DNA from: Trachythela sp. YZ-2020
Taxonomy: Eukaryota; Cnidaria; Anthozoa; Malacalcyonacea; Clavulariidae
Length of the DNA stretch: 64,000 nucleotides
NCBI GenBank assembly: GCA_016169945.1
Contig: JADLSH010000344.1
Coordinates: 186,001 to 250,000 of the forward strand
Reading direction: 5' to 3'
This document shows, piece after piece, positions 1 to 24,065 of the stretch. Below the pieces are notes generated by a model, which was given only the letters and a program-made list of their open reading frames with translations, had not been told where the DNA came from and ran no database searches. The stretch's first letter is position 1. Every line of letters starts with the position of its first letter. The translations under genes and the position numbers were made by a program.

Positions 1-825
1 AACTCCCAGGCATTTATAGTTAGTATGAAAAACTAAGTTGGGATAATTATATTGAAATGATTTGCAAAAGAGTCAGCGCTGGAATTGCAGTTATTAGACG
101 CCTGAAACATGTGCATGGCGCCTGAAACTTTTCAGCTATGTATATAATGCTCTAGTGCAACCATTACTTGATTATTGTAGCCCTCTTTGGAACAACTGTG
201 GGAAAGGGCTTAAAGAAAAGTTACAAAAATATCATTCTCGTGCAATTAGAGTATAATTACAGGAGCAAATTATGATATTCGGACGGCTGAAGTGTTCGAA
301 ACCCTCGCTTGGGAGACCTTAGACGTGAGGCGAGATTACTTGAAATCGGTTTTTATATATAAAATCTTAAATAATCTCACTACACCTAATTTGAATGAAT
401 CGTTTCAAAAAATTAGTAACTGCCCTATTTCATACAATCTTCGAAATAGGGACACAGATTTAGTGCTATACTAATGCCTAAGACTGAATTTATGAAGAGA
501 AGTTTTAAATATAATGGTGCCTTTATTTGGAATACTTTACCTAATGATGCGAAAAAGGCCAATACCTTATATCCATTTAAAAGGCTTATACGATTGAACG
601 ATTCCGACGTCCCGTTCCATATATTAGGAAAGGGTTATTATGGCATGATCATTAAATTCATGGATAATCTGTAATATAGTTATATTTGCATGTTCTGTTT
701 TTATTTTTTTCTATTTTGTATTTATTTTCATCTATATCTTTGATTTTGTATCTTTATATATTCTAGCACGCCCCCCATGGAAATCAGCATATTGTTGTTG
801 GGGCTAGCGTGTCGAAATAAAATTT
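1..825 (+). mobile_element. 3' end of a CR1/L2-like non-LTR retrotransposon
   Basis: This is the decayed C-terminal end of a LINE reverse-transcriptase protein, entering from the left edge. Broken frames at 292-474 and 474-674 resemble the C-terminal part of the better-preserved LINE at 27001-28977, including the pattern F-x-Y-(N/D)-G-A-x-I-W-N-(T/S)-L-P. It is followed by an AT-rich 3' UTR, a CACGC...GCGTG hairpin and AATAAA. Premature stops and frameshifts make it a dead copy. The exact 3' end is uncertain. Confidence 0.75.
767..811 (+). other. LINE 3'-terminal hairpin
   Basis: CACGC (767-771) pairs with GCGTG (807-811), and the adjoining C run pairs with GGGG (800-803). The loop contains GGAAATCAGC. 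The second LINE in the window has the same design at 28916-28959 with different stem bases, which suggests a structure used by the reverse transcriptase. Confidence 0.5.
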
Positions 826-869
826 TATATATGTATGCATGATGTATACATTGTCACGTTGTATCTATT

Positions 870-3800
870 GGTAGTAAAGTTTTTAGTTGACTGCTAAAAA
901 TGCAATATATGTATGTCTTTTCCATGAGGGTTACGCGTGTATAGGAGTTTAGAGCAAAACAGCTGTTTCAATCTTGAGGGTCTCATTTAGCGGCATATGC
1001 TAGGCTCTTTATAGTGTTAATATATAACACGCAGTCATATACGCTATAGATGGCTTTCACCTGTTGTGTTTAAAATGTGAACTTTGGACGCAATTTTCAA
1101 AGGGCGATCAATGTGAGCGCAAAACACGACAAGTGCGTGAACTCTAATACAAAGAAAGTACAAGAATATATAAGGTAAAAAACCGCGAAAAATCAGCTTC
1201 TATTCTCATTAAAACATGATTATATAATTAAGCTTCTATATGGCCGACATCTTCAAACTTTTTGCTCAAATACATGTATTTGATGCTCTGAGTCTAAATA
1301 GAAATTTCATGCGAGTCTGTTTTAGGCAAGGGGTATATCGTTAGATAAGGTATTTCGTCATTGTTATATAATATTTATCAATTAAATATCATGATATATA
1401 TAATCATTATAATCCGCCAAGACACATCATCCGCCTGTTAAAGTAAACATGCACAAGACGAACAATACAGACGAATTCGCTGGAATGTAGCGCGATCTAT
1501 ACGGCAATGCCAATGGTTCTGGGAACAAATCAAGCCTGGAGTTTTTCTGATATAGTTCTTATGCAAATTTGTTCACATGGACGGAGCATTATTGGTCAAA
1601 ACGAACTGCGCAACGCAAGTTTGTCGCAGTCGCAGATATCGTTCGTCCGCGCATTTTTCACTTTCGCTCCGGAAAACTCCGAAAGAACTAGCTATATATT
1701 CACTCCGTTATGTCTGACTTCAGAAGTGCAGAAATATTTGAGGCCGTTAATGTAAATTCATTTAGACATAACAGATTCTGTTATGTGAGTTTTGTGTATA
1801 TAAGGAAAAACAATATTTCGTGTAATCATGCATAGTTCGAAAAAGACATCTGTAATTTCTGAAGTTGAATACTGGGTCAAGTTGTGCTTTTGCCAAGTCA
1901 TGTTTTCAAACGAGGCAATTTTTCCTGTCACGCAATTTTTGTCGCAGAGCCATGTACTTAGTCTTAGGCGACCGGCTTTTTCGTCGCTAATCATATCCAA
2001 GAGGCAAGGGTCTTCACATGGGGCTATTCATGTCCTGTTGACCATACCTTCAACCATATTATGTAGTGGTTTAATCTATTTTATGTATGGTTGTAAAGTA
2101 AATAAATAAAAAAAATAAAATAAAAGAATAAATAGGACTGCACGCGGAAAAATTTCCGGAGAATAAAAACGCGTGGGCAAAGCCTACCGTTTTTCATTGA
2201 GAACTTTTCTACATAACATGGCTCTGGGTCAGAATTATACTTTTTTCAAGGTAGTTGCGTTCGTCAAGTTGCAGGGAAAATTCTCCCTTGTATCAACAAG
2301 ATATTTACTGCAATGTTTTTCTATTGTTTGCCTATATATACTTGTAAACATTTTGATATAGTTCTGCTTGTATGGGACTCTATTTTAGTGTGCAGCACTT
2401 GTGTATGCAAATTTAGTAAAAAGATGTTTTGCAAATTATGTGGTATATGTATTTCTATGCTACTTACTAGACTCATAGACTATTAAATATTGAGAGGAAT
2501 AGACTGTAATTCTGTAAACGCCAATGCAAAAAGCTGTCGTCATTCGCGATATCCGTGATATGGGCTAAAACTCTATCTGTTTTACGCTTTTTCAATGATA
2601 TATTTATAACCTCAAGCAACATAACTTACGAAACGGAAACACAAATGGTAGCTGATTATACTTTTCAGTTTGACAAGAAAGCCCGTTGAATTCTGTTGCC
2701 GATTACAAGTTTACAACAAGAAACACTAGTCTGTAGTATCCAGCCAAAACTAACCCCATAACTCAAGATTCAATACGTTAAATTGTTTTTCGTTTTAGTA
2801 GTCTGATTTTCTGGTAATAGATTTTCAAAGACATACACACTTAATAATGATAATTTCGTTTCTATATAATTTATTTGGCAAAAATAGCCGGCAGACTCGA
2901 CAATTAGTAATTAATATACGCGTACAAAAAATCAGCCATTGTTATTGTCGAAGCAAGCATCGCAAAATTAACCCTGTAACTCGAAAGCAAATGTTTCTTA
3001 ACTTCTATAAGAATTTTAAATAAGCTGGGGGAAATAATCTGGAATAAGCTGGAAGATATCAATCATTCGGATAATTAAGAAGACGTTACCAAAAATTCTT
3101 CCCGGATGGCCATCTGTGACCCACATGCTTTGAAGTGAAGAAAAACAAGAGACCCATTTATAACCATTTTAGCTTGTTAGTTTTTGTCAGAGTTATATTT
3201 CTATTTAAAAGTGTTTGGTTAAAATTTAAATTCTGACAAATGGGTTGCGTACCACATTTTTATTAAGTGTGGTTTCAGTATAGATAGACGTTACACGGGA
3301 CAGCAGATGGGGGTCAACGACATGCAGAAATGTTGACACTTTAATACCAGGGATTATTCTAAACTGGATTTGCTACCATTTCTTGGAGTTGTAGAATATT
3401 TCTGGAGTTGCAAATGGAAATTACTGGAGTTGTTAGTTTATATTTTTATTTCCAATTTGAACAAAAAATGTAGTATTATATATTTATACCAAAGATTTAT
3501 CCAACACGATAATAAGGAATAACACATATAAATATTGACATAGCTAGGACTTTTTTCCGAAACACGTACATATGAAAATGAATAACCAAAATCAGAAAAA
3601 TTGACTTGCCTTCCAGTATATTTGGAGGGCTGATTTCAAGAAATTCAGCCACTATAGGTTATACTTAATTAAATGAAAATATATTAACAACTGATTGTAG
3701 TACAGCAACTTTCAGCGGTCTCACCCAAGGTATATATGAAGGTGAGTACGAACATCTTCATGGACCATTTGATGAGACTCGGTTCCTGATGATAAGGATG

Positions 3801-6519
3801 GTATATTTATGTCCATTTATGTACTTTCTCAAGTACTGAACTTGGAAATGGCCGCCGGACCTCTCCAAACATTAATGGGGACGTGGGTGAAAATGCTGTA
3901 ATATACGATACTATTTCGTGGAGTAAATGTGCCCCAACCACCCTAAACTGACTTATGTTATATATAATTTTTATTGTTTTGAGATTTTTTAATTAGCTGG
4001 AATCCCTGACACTTGCAGGAGCAAGCAAATTAAACCACAGGCGGCCCAATTTCAGGGTGAATGATCAGGAGTTGCGGGTTTTTAACGGCTTTTTATAAAC
4101 AAATTTTATACTCCACCAAAACTATTCTAAAAACATTCTTAAATTAGTCATGATCACTACACTTTAACAATAAAATATAGTTGACATGATAGTATAATGC
4201 CTTTGCATTCTTTTAATTACGCCATGGGCTCATTTAGAGCGGTTTATGCAACCTTTTCTGTGGCCTATATGTTGTGTCAAATTGTGTGTTGCTCGTTATA
4301 TGTATATAGAAGGTATATAACGAGCACCCGTGAAACGTGAAAGAAACTCGATTAGAACCGTGAAACGTGAATTTAGATCAAGCGCAATGCGTTATTTACG
4401 TGCTATTAGGTGCGTGACTCGTGACTTGTGCCACAGAATTTCGTGAAAATTGAATTTAACAATTGTTAATAGCTTGAAAAGCTTCTTTTCGAACTAATTC
4501 TTGTCGAGTTGTGGGGACAGTTTCACGGGTGAGTTAAGTCTTTGCTTCGCAGACCCAATGAACCCAGTTCAACTCAATGTTTAACTTCAATGGTTAAACA
4601 CTGAGTTCACTGCGCAGACCGCGTGTTCAAAAATAAAATGGTGGACTAGCCAAATCATATTCTATATGACAGTCTTCATGGAAATCGAAAATCTCCATAT
4701 TCTTTATGGAAATCGAAACCGAAACAGTGCATAATTCATCTTCGAAAAAAGTTTATGTCAATGTCCTTGTCTCATTGCATCTAAATTTCTTATTCACATT
4801 GCAGTAAATTTCTTATCCAAATCTATTAGTACTGGATCCGATAGAGTTGTTACCTTGTCGCACAGAGCCTTATACGCGTAATAACAATAGTCAACAAACT
4901 TTTACACAGTTATTTTGTTTCTCCCATCTGTTATGGGCAATTGTACATACTATATATAGAGTGGTGTAGAAGAGGGGAGCGCTTGCGGAGGAATCCCCCT
5001 TCCTCAAGCTATGGGGGGGGGGGGAGCTGGGCCCCCCTTCTTTTTTGCAACAATGCTTGAAAATATATAATTTTTCCATAGTTTTCATTCTACAAGCATC
5101 ACTTTATGACTATTTCAGACATGAATATCGTATAAAGATGGAATTGGGGGTTACTTATGACGTCATCCATCCTCGAATGTTTTCACCCTTGGTAACATTC
5201 TCGTCTAGAGAGTCTCCCTAGTTATGAATTTAGTTCTACAGTACTTTATATACTAAAATTTTATCAAAGAAATACAGTGTAACATTAATTTTAACAGAAG
5301 TTTGCGTCCAGTAGAAACCTATGCATATTTGCTCTTGGTCAAGTTTGTGATACGTGATACTGACCTGAACAGATGCGTGACGCGTTAAATTACGAAAAAT
5401 CAGTGCGTGAAACGGGATCAAGACCTCCCCTTTGCCACCCACTATTATGTGAGCGTTCAAAACTGCTAGGCATGACTCGCATTTTAAAGCGAATCAGTTT
5501 AGAATGCCTATATATTGTGAGGACAATAGAAAGACACTTGGCTTTTAATAATATCTCATAACACATCTGAGTGATGTCTAAACAGGTCAAACCGGTTATT
5601 AGTTACAGTGTGGTTTTCTAGTTGATTCCGGTTTCGAGTAGGCTAAGAGGCTATAATCTAAATGTTTAATTTAGACAGTTTTGGCAAACAAAAGGCGACA
5701 TGATGTCAGATAAATGTTTAAGGTTGCTTAAACGTTCAGTAAAAGACAATGGTTAAGACATATCTTTCATTGAGCATTTGTTTTTTGGCCGCCATGTTGG
5801 AAGGCCGCCATGTTGGAATTTTTACCTTCCAACATGGCGGCCAAAAAGCAAAAGCAAAAGCTCAAGGAACGAGGTGTTTTATTACACATGATACTATATA
5901 TGTTGCTTTTAAAAGCTAAGCTAAGTTTTTCGCGTTAGGTTTGGAAAAACATAGCTTTTAACGGCATTTGAAAATAATGCTGACGTCAGCAATAAGAATT
6001 ATTCATACCTTCTCAACTCGCGACGGAATAATTGTATCGACTTGAAATTTGTTTGAATGCTTGTTATCATGTTAAGAACATCCAGATTTAAAGATTCCTC
6101 CACGTTAAATATTTTACAATTTTGTCATGTGACGGTGCAAACCCTCTATACCTACTTAAAGTTATTTTGTAATAAGGATCTCGATCAAAGACTCAAACCT
6201 CGCCTTACAAAGAAAAATTATAGTAAATTGCATTTGTCTTCTATTGTCAAAATGAACCAACCGGAATTAAGCTGTTCATAGAGGTATGGTGCGACCCCAA
6301 ATTTGCCCAGGAAAATGTATCAACTTTTCATGAAAACTTATCAAGTCTTAATAGTTAAAGGATTATTACTATTTAATTGTTGTTCAAAATCGATTTACAT
6401 TTCTAATTTTTGTATTTCTTGACTTTAGAATTTTTTTAAACATTACTGCATGGCCGTTATCAATTGACCAAAACTAAAGGCAATGTATTAAAATCAATTA
6501 ATGAACTCTTCTTCTTTAG
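870..6519 (+). other. 5' flank of duplicated unit 1, no gene seen
   Basis: Non-coding AT-rich sequence collinear in blocks with 24070-26640 and 50990-57420, the flanks of the other two paralogues. A shared block around 920-1070 contains CATGAGGGTTA and AACAGCTGTTT; another lies around 1680-1900. The promoter and a 5' UTR exon of gene A should be here, because exon 1 follows a good splice acceptor, but I cannot place a start site. Short reading frames here are not conserved between the units. Confidence 0.5.
5782..5847. mobile_element. Hairpin MITE with GCCGCCATGTTGGA arms
   Basis: A perfect inverted repeat: 5782-5804 pairs with 5825-5847 around a short spacer that repeats the same arm motif. 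Related CCAACATGGCG hairpins occur in all three 3' flanks, at about 19619, 36593 and 63746. Confidence 0.65.
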
Positions 6520-6524
6520 AAAAC

Positions 6525-19518
<12,994 letters not shown>

Positions 19519-20504
19519 ACATTACCGCGTTTAAATACATGCACTCAGGCTACACATACACCTGTACATTCCTAGCAGAATTATAGCTGGTGTGCATCCA
19601 AAGAACATTGAGATTTTCGCCATGTTGGATGAAATTAGAATTGGAAAGTTCATCCAACATGGCGTCTTTCATCCTTTGTCAAGGTTCATCCTTTGAAAGT
19701 TCATCCTTTGTCAAGTTCATCCAACATGGCGTCAATGACGTAGTTTCACACCAGGAATAGCCACGTAATTTTAAGGTGTAGATCTTTATTGTATATATAG
19801 TTTTAAATTGAGTTATTACGAGCAAATAATCTCCGTAATAGATGTAGCAAAAGTTATCAGAAAATGTAAACGAGTTTATTAGGATGCACATAAGATTAAA
19901 AATGTTTAACATTAGAATTGAAAGCATTTGTTTATCAATAGATCGGAGACTCGCCATCAGATAATGTATATACCATGTAAATTCATAACTTTGTAGATTT
20001 AAAATAAATTTCAAGATGCGGGTGTACCACTATTCTTGTTGTCATTTCTTGCAAACAATTGCTTTGATAGTCTAATAGACAAATTAACTTTGTTTGCAAT
20101 TTGCAACCGTTTCACAACTTTGGATAACGAGGGAATGACTCGTATAGATAATTCTAATGCTAAAAAGATGCAAATGAATAGTTGACCTTCATGTATCTCA
20201 TATTGTATTGCAAGGAGCTTGACTTTGTTGCTATTAGAAATGCGAAATTTTACGAAGTCAATTGAGAGTTTATTTTGTTTGCGGCTGTGATTTGAAGTTT
20301 GTATAGACAAAATGGGCAACGCTTTTTAAGGAATTCGCATTCCTAGTTGCATGTTCTAGTTTACAAATGCATAGAACAAAACAAATGTGACCAAGCATTA
20401 TCTATCGAAGTACCACTATATTTATGCAAAAACACAACGAAACATTTCTAATACATGTCGCTCGCTCCTTAACGGGCAGCCATTTTGGATCGGGGGGCGA
20501 TTGA
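19519..20504 (+). other. 3' flank of duplicated unit 1
   Basis: Probable 3' UTR and downstream DNA, collinear with 36493-37430 and 63647-64000. It includes a CCAACATGGCG hairpin and AT-rich sequence. Minus-strand frames at 19679-20319 are not kept intact in the other units, so I do not call a gene. Confidence 0.55.
20003..20008 (+). terminator. Candidate polyadenylation signal, gene A
   Basis: AATAAA about 485 nt after the stop codon. The surrounding sequence and the motif are conserved at 36935-36940 after gene B. Confidence 0.3.
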
Positions 20505-21560
20505 TATACCGTAATCTTTCTAATAAGCCCCACGGGGTATTTTTTTCAGGCATCTTTGGGGGCCTATTAGAGTGTGGGGGGAAAATGGTATGATAATTTT
20601 GTTCAAGCACGGTACAATGTATGTTTAACAATTATATATTTTAGCAAGTAATGTAACATGAACTAAACTGCAACCTTAAAAATATTCATATGACTATAAT
20701 TAAATGTTTCATAACCAATAACAAAAGCATTTTAATGATACTTCACAAGGAACTAGAGCGCAATGGAGAAACTTTTAAGCACATGATGTTAAATGTCATA
20801 CAACCGAAAATAATAAAAACAAATTGCTGTGAAGAAAATCAAAAAAAATTATCAAACACTTGTGTTTTTGTGTGAATGGGCGGGGGTTTATTAGAGGCGG
20901 TTATTAGAGGGCGGCTTATTAGAGGGGGGCTTATTAGAGGAGGCTTATTAGATGGGGCTTATTAGAGGGGGCATATTAGAGAGGGGCTTATTAGAGGGGG
21001 GCTTATTAGAGGTGGGCTTATTAGAGGGGCTTATTAGAGGTGGGCTTATTAGAGGAGGGCTTATTAGAGGGGGCTTATTAGAGGGCGGCTTATTAGAGGG
21101 GGGCTTATTAGAGGGGGGCTTATTAGAGGGCGGCTTATTAGAGGGGGGCTTATTAGAGGTGGGCTTATTAGAGGGGGGCTTATTAGAGGTGGGCTTATTA
21201 GAGGGGGCTTATTAGAGGTGGGCTTATTAGAGGGGGCTTATTAGAGGGGGCTTATTAGAGGGCGGCTTATTAGAGGGGGCTTATTAGAGGTGGGCTTATT
21301 AGAGGGGGGCTTATTAGAGAGGGGCTTATTAGAGGTGGGCTTATTAGAGGGGGCTTATTAGTGGGCGGCCTATTAGAGGGGGCTTATTAGAGGGAGGCTT
21401 ATTAGAGGACGGCTTATTAGAGGGGGGCTTATTAGAGGTGGGCTTATTAGAGGCGGTTATTAGAGGGCGGCTTATTAGAAGGTGGCTTAATAAATTTCTT
21501 CATCTAAAGGGGGGGGGCTTCTTAGAAAGCTGAGGGACTTATTTGAGAGATTACGATAAC
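20505..21560. mobile_element. TIR element with internal GGGGGCTTATTAGAG minisatellite
   Basis: The ends are inverted: TACCGTAATCTTTCTAATAAG at the left matches the complement of the right end (21541-21560, reading CGTAATCTCTCAAATAAG). The core, about 20880-21480, is a minisatellite of about 15 bp, GGCTTATTAGAGGGGG with G-run variants. Its unit is the complement of the terminal motif, so the array probably grew from the terminus. It begins where unit 1 ends. Confidence 0.7.
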
Positions 21561-21756
21561 ATTCAATAAGGGTGTTCTGTGGAAAGTCCACCCAAAAATG
21601 CGAAGGAAAATGAGGCTTCATTTGGCCTTTTAGGACTCGTCACTTGTAGCAACGGCCAACGTCCTGGAACGAGTAACTAAGCATGCGAATATACTATATA
21701 TACTTGGTTACCAATCTCGTTCTCGAGCCTGCGATTATTTTTCTCCGATTCTTCGT

Positions 21757-22549
21757 TGAGACGTTGGAGAAGTTTATTAACTTTGTTAATAACTTCCACC
21801 CAGTACTCCAGTTTACGTGGGAGAGCAGTGAGACAAGTGTATCGTTATTAGATGTACTTGTATCTATCAATGGCAATAGACTTGTTACTTCTGTGTTCTA
21901 CAAGCCGACTGACTCCCATAGCTATCTTCTCTTTACTTCTTCCCACCCCAACCACACTAAAAGGTCTATTCCCTTCTCTCAGTTCCTTCGCCTTCGCCGC
22001 ATTTGCAGTGAAGATGAGGACTTGCATACCAAAAGTCAGGAAATGAGAAACTTTTTTGTCCAACGCGGTTATCCAACCCCTCTCTTAGATACTGCCTTTT
22101 CGAAGGCCTCCAATATTTCCCGATCTGAAACCCATAAAGACCCTGTGTCTAATGTTCCCAACAACAAAATACCCCTGGTTCTCGGTTACCATCCCTTCAA
22201 TTTCAAAGTAAGGGATGTCATTAGGAAGAATTTTCATATCTTGAAGAACGACCCTGAACTATCTTTCATTTTCATCAACAATCCCTTAGTCTCGTTTCGA
22301 CATAGTAAAAATATCCGTGAAACCCTAGTCCACAGCTCTCTACCACAGGACTCGTCGTCACCTAATGACACGTTTCCTCGTGGTGTGAAGCTGTGTAAAA
22401 CCTGTAAGTATATAGATTCTTCCACTACAATTTCGGCACCAAAATCTAAGTACACCATTAAACACCATTTCACGTGCACCTCCTCTCATCTCATAACTTC
22501 TCATCTACTGTATTTCACGCAGTACATGTGGGATGCTCCATATTGGTGA
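21757..22549 (+). pseudogene. Penelope-like RT C-terminal region
   Basis: Residues matching the Penelope-like family: a long conserved linker with T-S-V-F-Y-K-P-T-D-S-H, the R-L-R-R-I-C-S block and a C-x-T-C-K-Y near the end. The catalytic palm motifs are absent, so the fragment is 5'-truncated, and it is frameshifted before the endonuclease. Confidence 0.82.
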
Positions 22550-22790
22550 AACTGGTAGATTAAGGATAAGGTTTGGTGAGCATCGTCGTGCTGTCGTAAA
22601 CAATGATGCTAAACAACCAGTTGCCAGACATTTCAACACTGGCAATCACAGTGTTTCAGATATGAAAATTCGAGCTCTGTGTCCCATTTCTTGTAGTAAT
22701 GATAGTCGCAAAAGCCAAGAAATGCGTCTCATTTCCCAACTTGGCACCATTCATCCTCTCGGCATTAATGAGCGCCTCTCTTACATTTAA
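22533..22790 (+). pseudogene. Penelope-like GIY-YIG endonuclease
   Basis: This frame has I-G-E-T-G-R, R-F-G-E-H and the downstream H-F-N-x-G-N-H. These residues belong to the GIY-YIG nuclease of Penelope-like elements, which nicks target DNA. It ends in I-N-E-R-L-S-Y-I. Confidence 0.82.
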
Positions 22791-22915
22791 CTCCTATCTG
22801 CTTATGCTCCCTGCCATCAGCAGACACTATAGTCTATACATCTCTCCTCCTCTAATATTTAGTTCTTTATTTTCTGTCTTTCTTGCTTTGTGTTTTTTCC
22901 CCGACCCATTCTACT

Positions 22916-22955
22916 AACTTCCAGACGAAGGGCCTTCGCTCGAAACGTCGAAGTT
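22916..22955 (+). ncRNA. Degenerate hammerhead ribozyme-like motif
   Basis: AACTTC (22916-22921) pairs with GAAGTT (22950-22955) as stem I. Between them lie CAGACGA, one base from the CUGANGA core, then a GC-rich stem II region, then GAAACGTC, where ACGT is a minimal palindromic stem III and C is the expected cleavage base. The arrangement and its place in a Penelope-like 3' UTR fit the known ribozymes; the U-to-A core change should reduce activity. Confidence 0.5.
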
Positions 22956-22977
22956 CTCATTGTATTTTTGAGGTAGG

Positions 22978-23142
22978 TTTACACAACAGTCAACCGCCGT
23001 ATTCATTAAAGCCACCAATTAGTAATGCTATCGAAAAGTCCCCCCTCGAGCTCTCCCGGGGAAGAACGAGGAATGCCGCTGACATGGAAATTAGACCACG
23101 GACGAAAAACCCGCGACGTACCGCGAAAGAAACCCGCGGATA
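22978..23142. repeat. Left-edge module of duplicated unit 2
   Basis: ATTCATTAAAGCCACC followed by C-rich and CCCGCGA-rich sequence, repeated at 50812-50970 at the left edge of unit 3. It marks a shared duplication boundary. Confidence 0.65.
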
Positions 23143-24065
23143 AGACCACTTTCATAATTCAGATGAGTTTAAATATTCTTTTATGTGCATCTTAATAACT
23201 ACTTACTAACTGAGCGTGAGGTCTGTACGGTAAAATATCAAGCTGAGGTCTTGCTGTATTGACCGAGCGATAGCGAGGTCAATACAGCAAGACCGAGGCT
23301 TGATATTTTACCGTACAGACCGAACAGTCGAAGTTAGTAAGTTGTTTAGTATTATATGGCATTTCAGACAACAAAAAACAATTCATTTTGCCAAAAATTG
23401 GTCACGCGAGGGCAAAGTACAAAGTCCGAAACTCAAAGCCGGTCATTTTCAAATGTCAAAATAATTTCAATGATACGAATGTGTCTTAGTTTTTTACAAA
23501 TTTATCTAATCTTAGCTTAGTAAAACTACTCTACAGTACCATTTATAGAATAAAATATAAAATTAATAGAAAATATAGTGATATTGAGCTATCGGATCAA
23601 GGACAAAAACAACTTGCATGTTCGAAAAAACAAAAATATTCTTGACTGTTTTAGTTAAAAAACATCGTAAAATTTACCTTAATATTTCGACTTCAGCCAA
23701 CAAAACTTGATTTTACCCTTGTAGTTATCCTTTTTCCGTATTTTCCGTTTATTTTTCATTGTTTTAAATTATTTTTAAGGATTTTTTAGTGCTTTTATTG
23801 GTTTGAAATGTGTTCAAGTCGTCGCAGGGCAATAAGAATACCGTATTGCCCGTGGGCAATACGGGAAAATCCTGCCTCGTCAGCGACCAATCAGATTGCG
23901 AGATTCACCAAAACAAGCACTTGCCATATAATAATAACCCTTATTGACCTCGTTCAGGTTAATAAATTCTATTCAATTTCAGTCACATGAGAAACGAGGC
24001 TGATAAGGCTTATTAAGATGCACATAAAATAATATTTAAACCCGTCTGAATTATGAATGTGGTCT
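23143..24065. mobile_element. MITE cluster with ~55-bp terminal inverted repeats
   Basis: AGACCACTTTCATAATTC at the left end is inverted at the right end (to 24065), and the match continues for about 55 bp (TTTAAATAT, TTATGTGCATCTTAATAA). Unit 3 lacks it and reads straight through near 50972. A long hairpin (23202-23341) and a second inverted pair, TATTATATGGCA (about 23350 and 23924), lie inside, so it is nested. Confidence 0.7.
23202..23341. repeat. 140-bp near-perfect hairpin
   Basis: GGTCTGTACGGTAAAATATC and GTCTTGCTGTATTGACC blocks are repeated in inverted order around a small loop near 23268, with CTTACTAACT/AGTTAGTAAG at the ends. Confidence 0.85.

Larger units (their letters stand above)
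21750..22965 (+). mobile_element. Penelope-like element, 3' fragment
   Basis: The C-terminal part of a Penelope-like polyprotein. A frame to 22549 holds the reverse-transcriptase thumb region (SLLDV, YKPTDSHSYL, SQFLRLRRICS, FFVQRGYP), then a frame from 22533 with the GIY-YIG endonuclease motif HIGETGRL-x-R-F-G-E-H. A frameshift near 22505-22545 separates them. The 5' part is missing. A hammerhead-like motif lies in the 3' UTR, as known for this class. Confidence 0.85.

Noticed and set aside
1507..2361. Small frames at 1507-1755, 1828-2109 and 2173-2361
   Set aside because: They are not preserved in the collinear flanks of units 2 and 3 and lack start context, domains or splice evidence.
19679..20319. 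Minus-strand frames downstream of gene A, partly repeated after genes B and C
   Set aside because: The similarity follows from duplication of the 3' flank. The frames are not kept intact in all copies, and no domain is recognisable.
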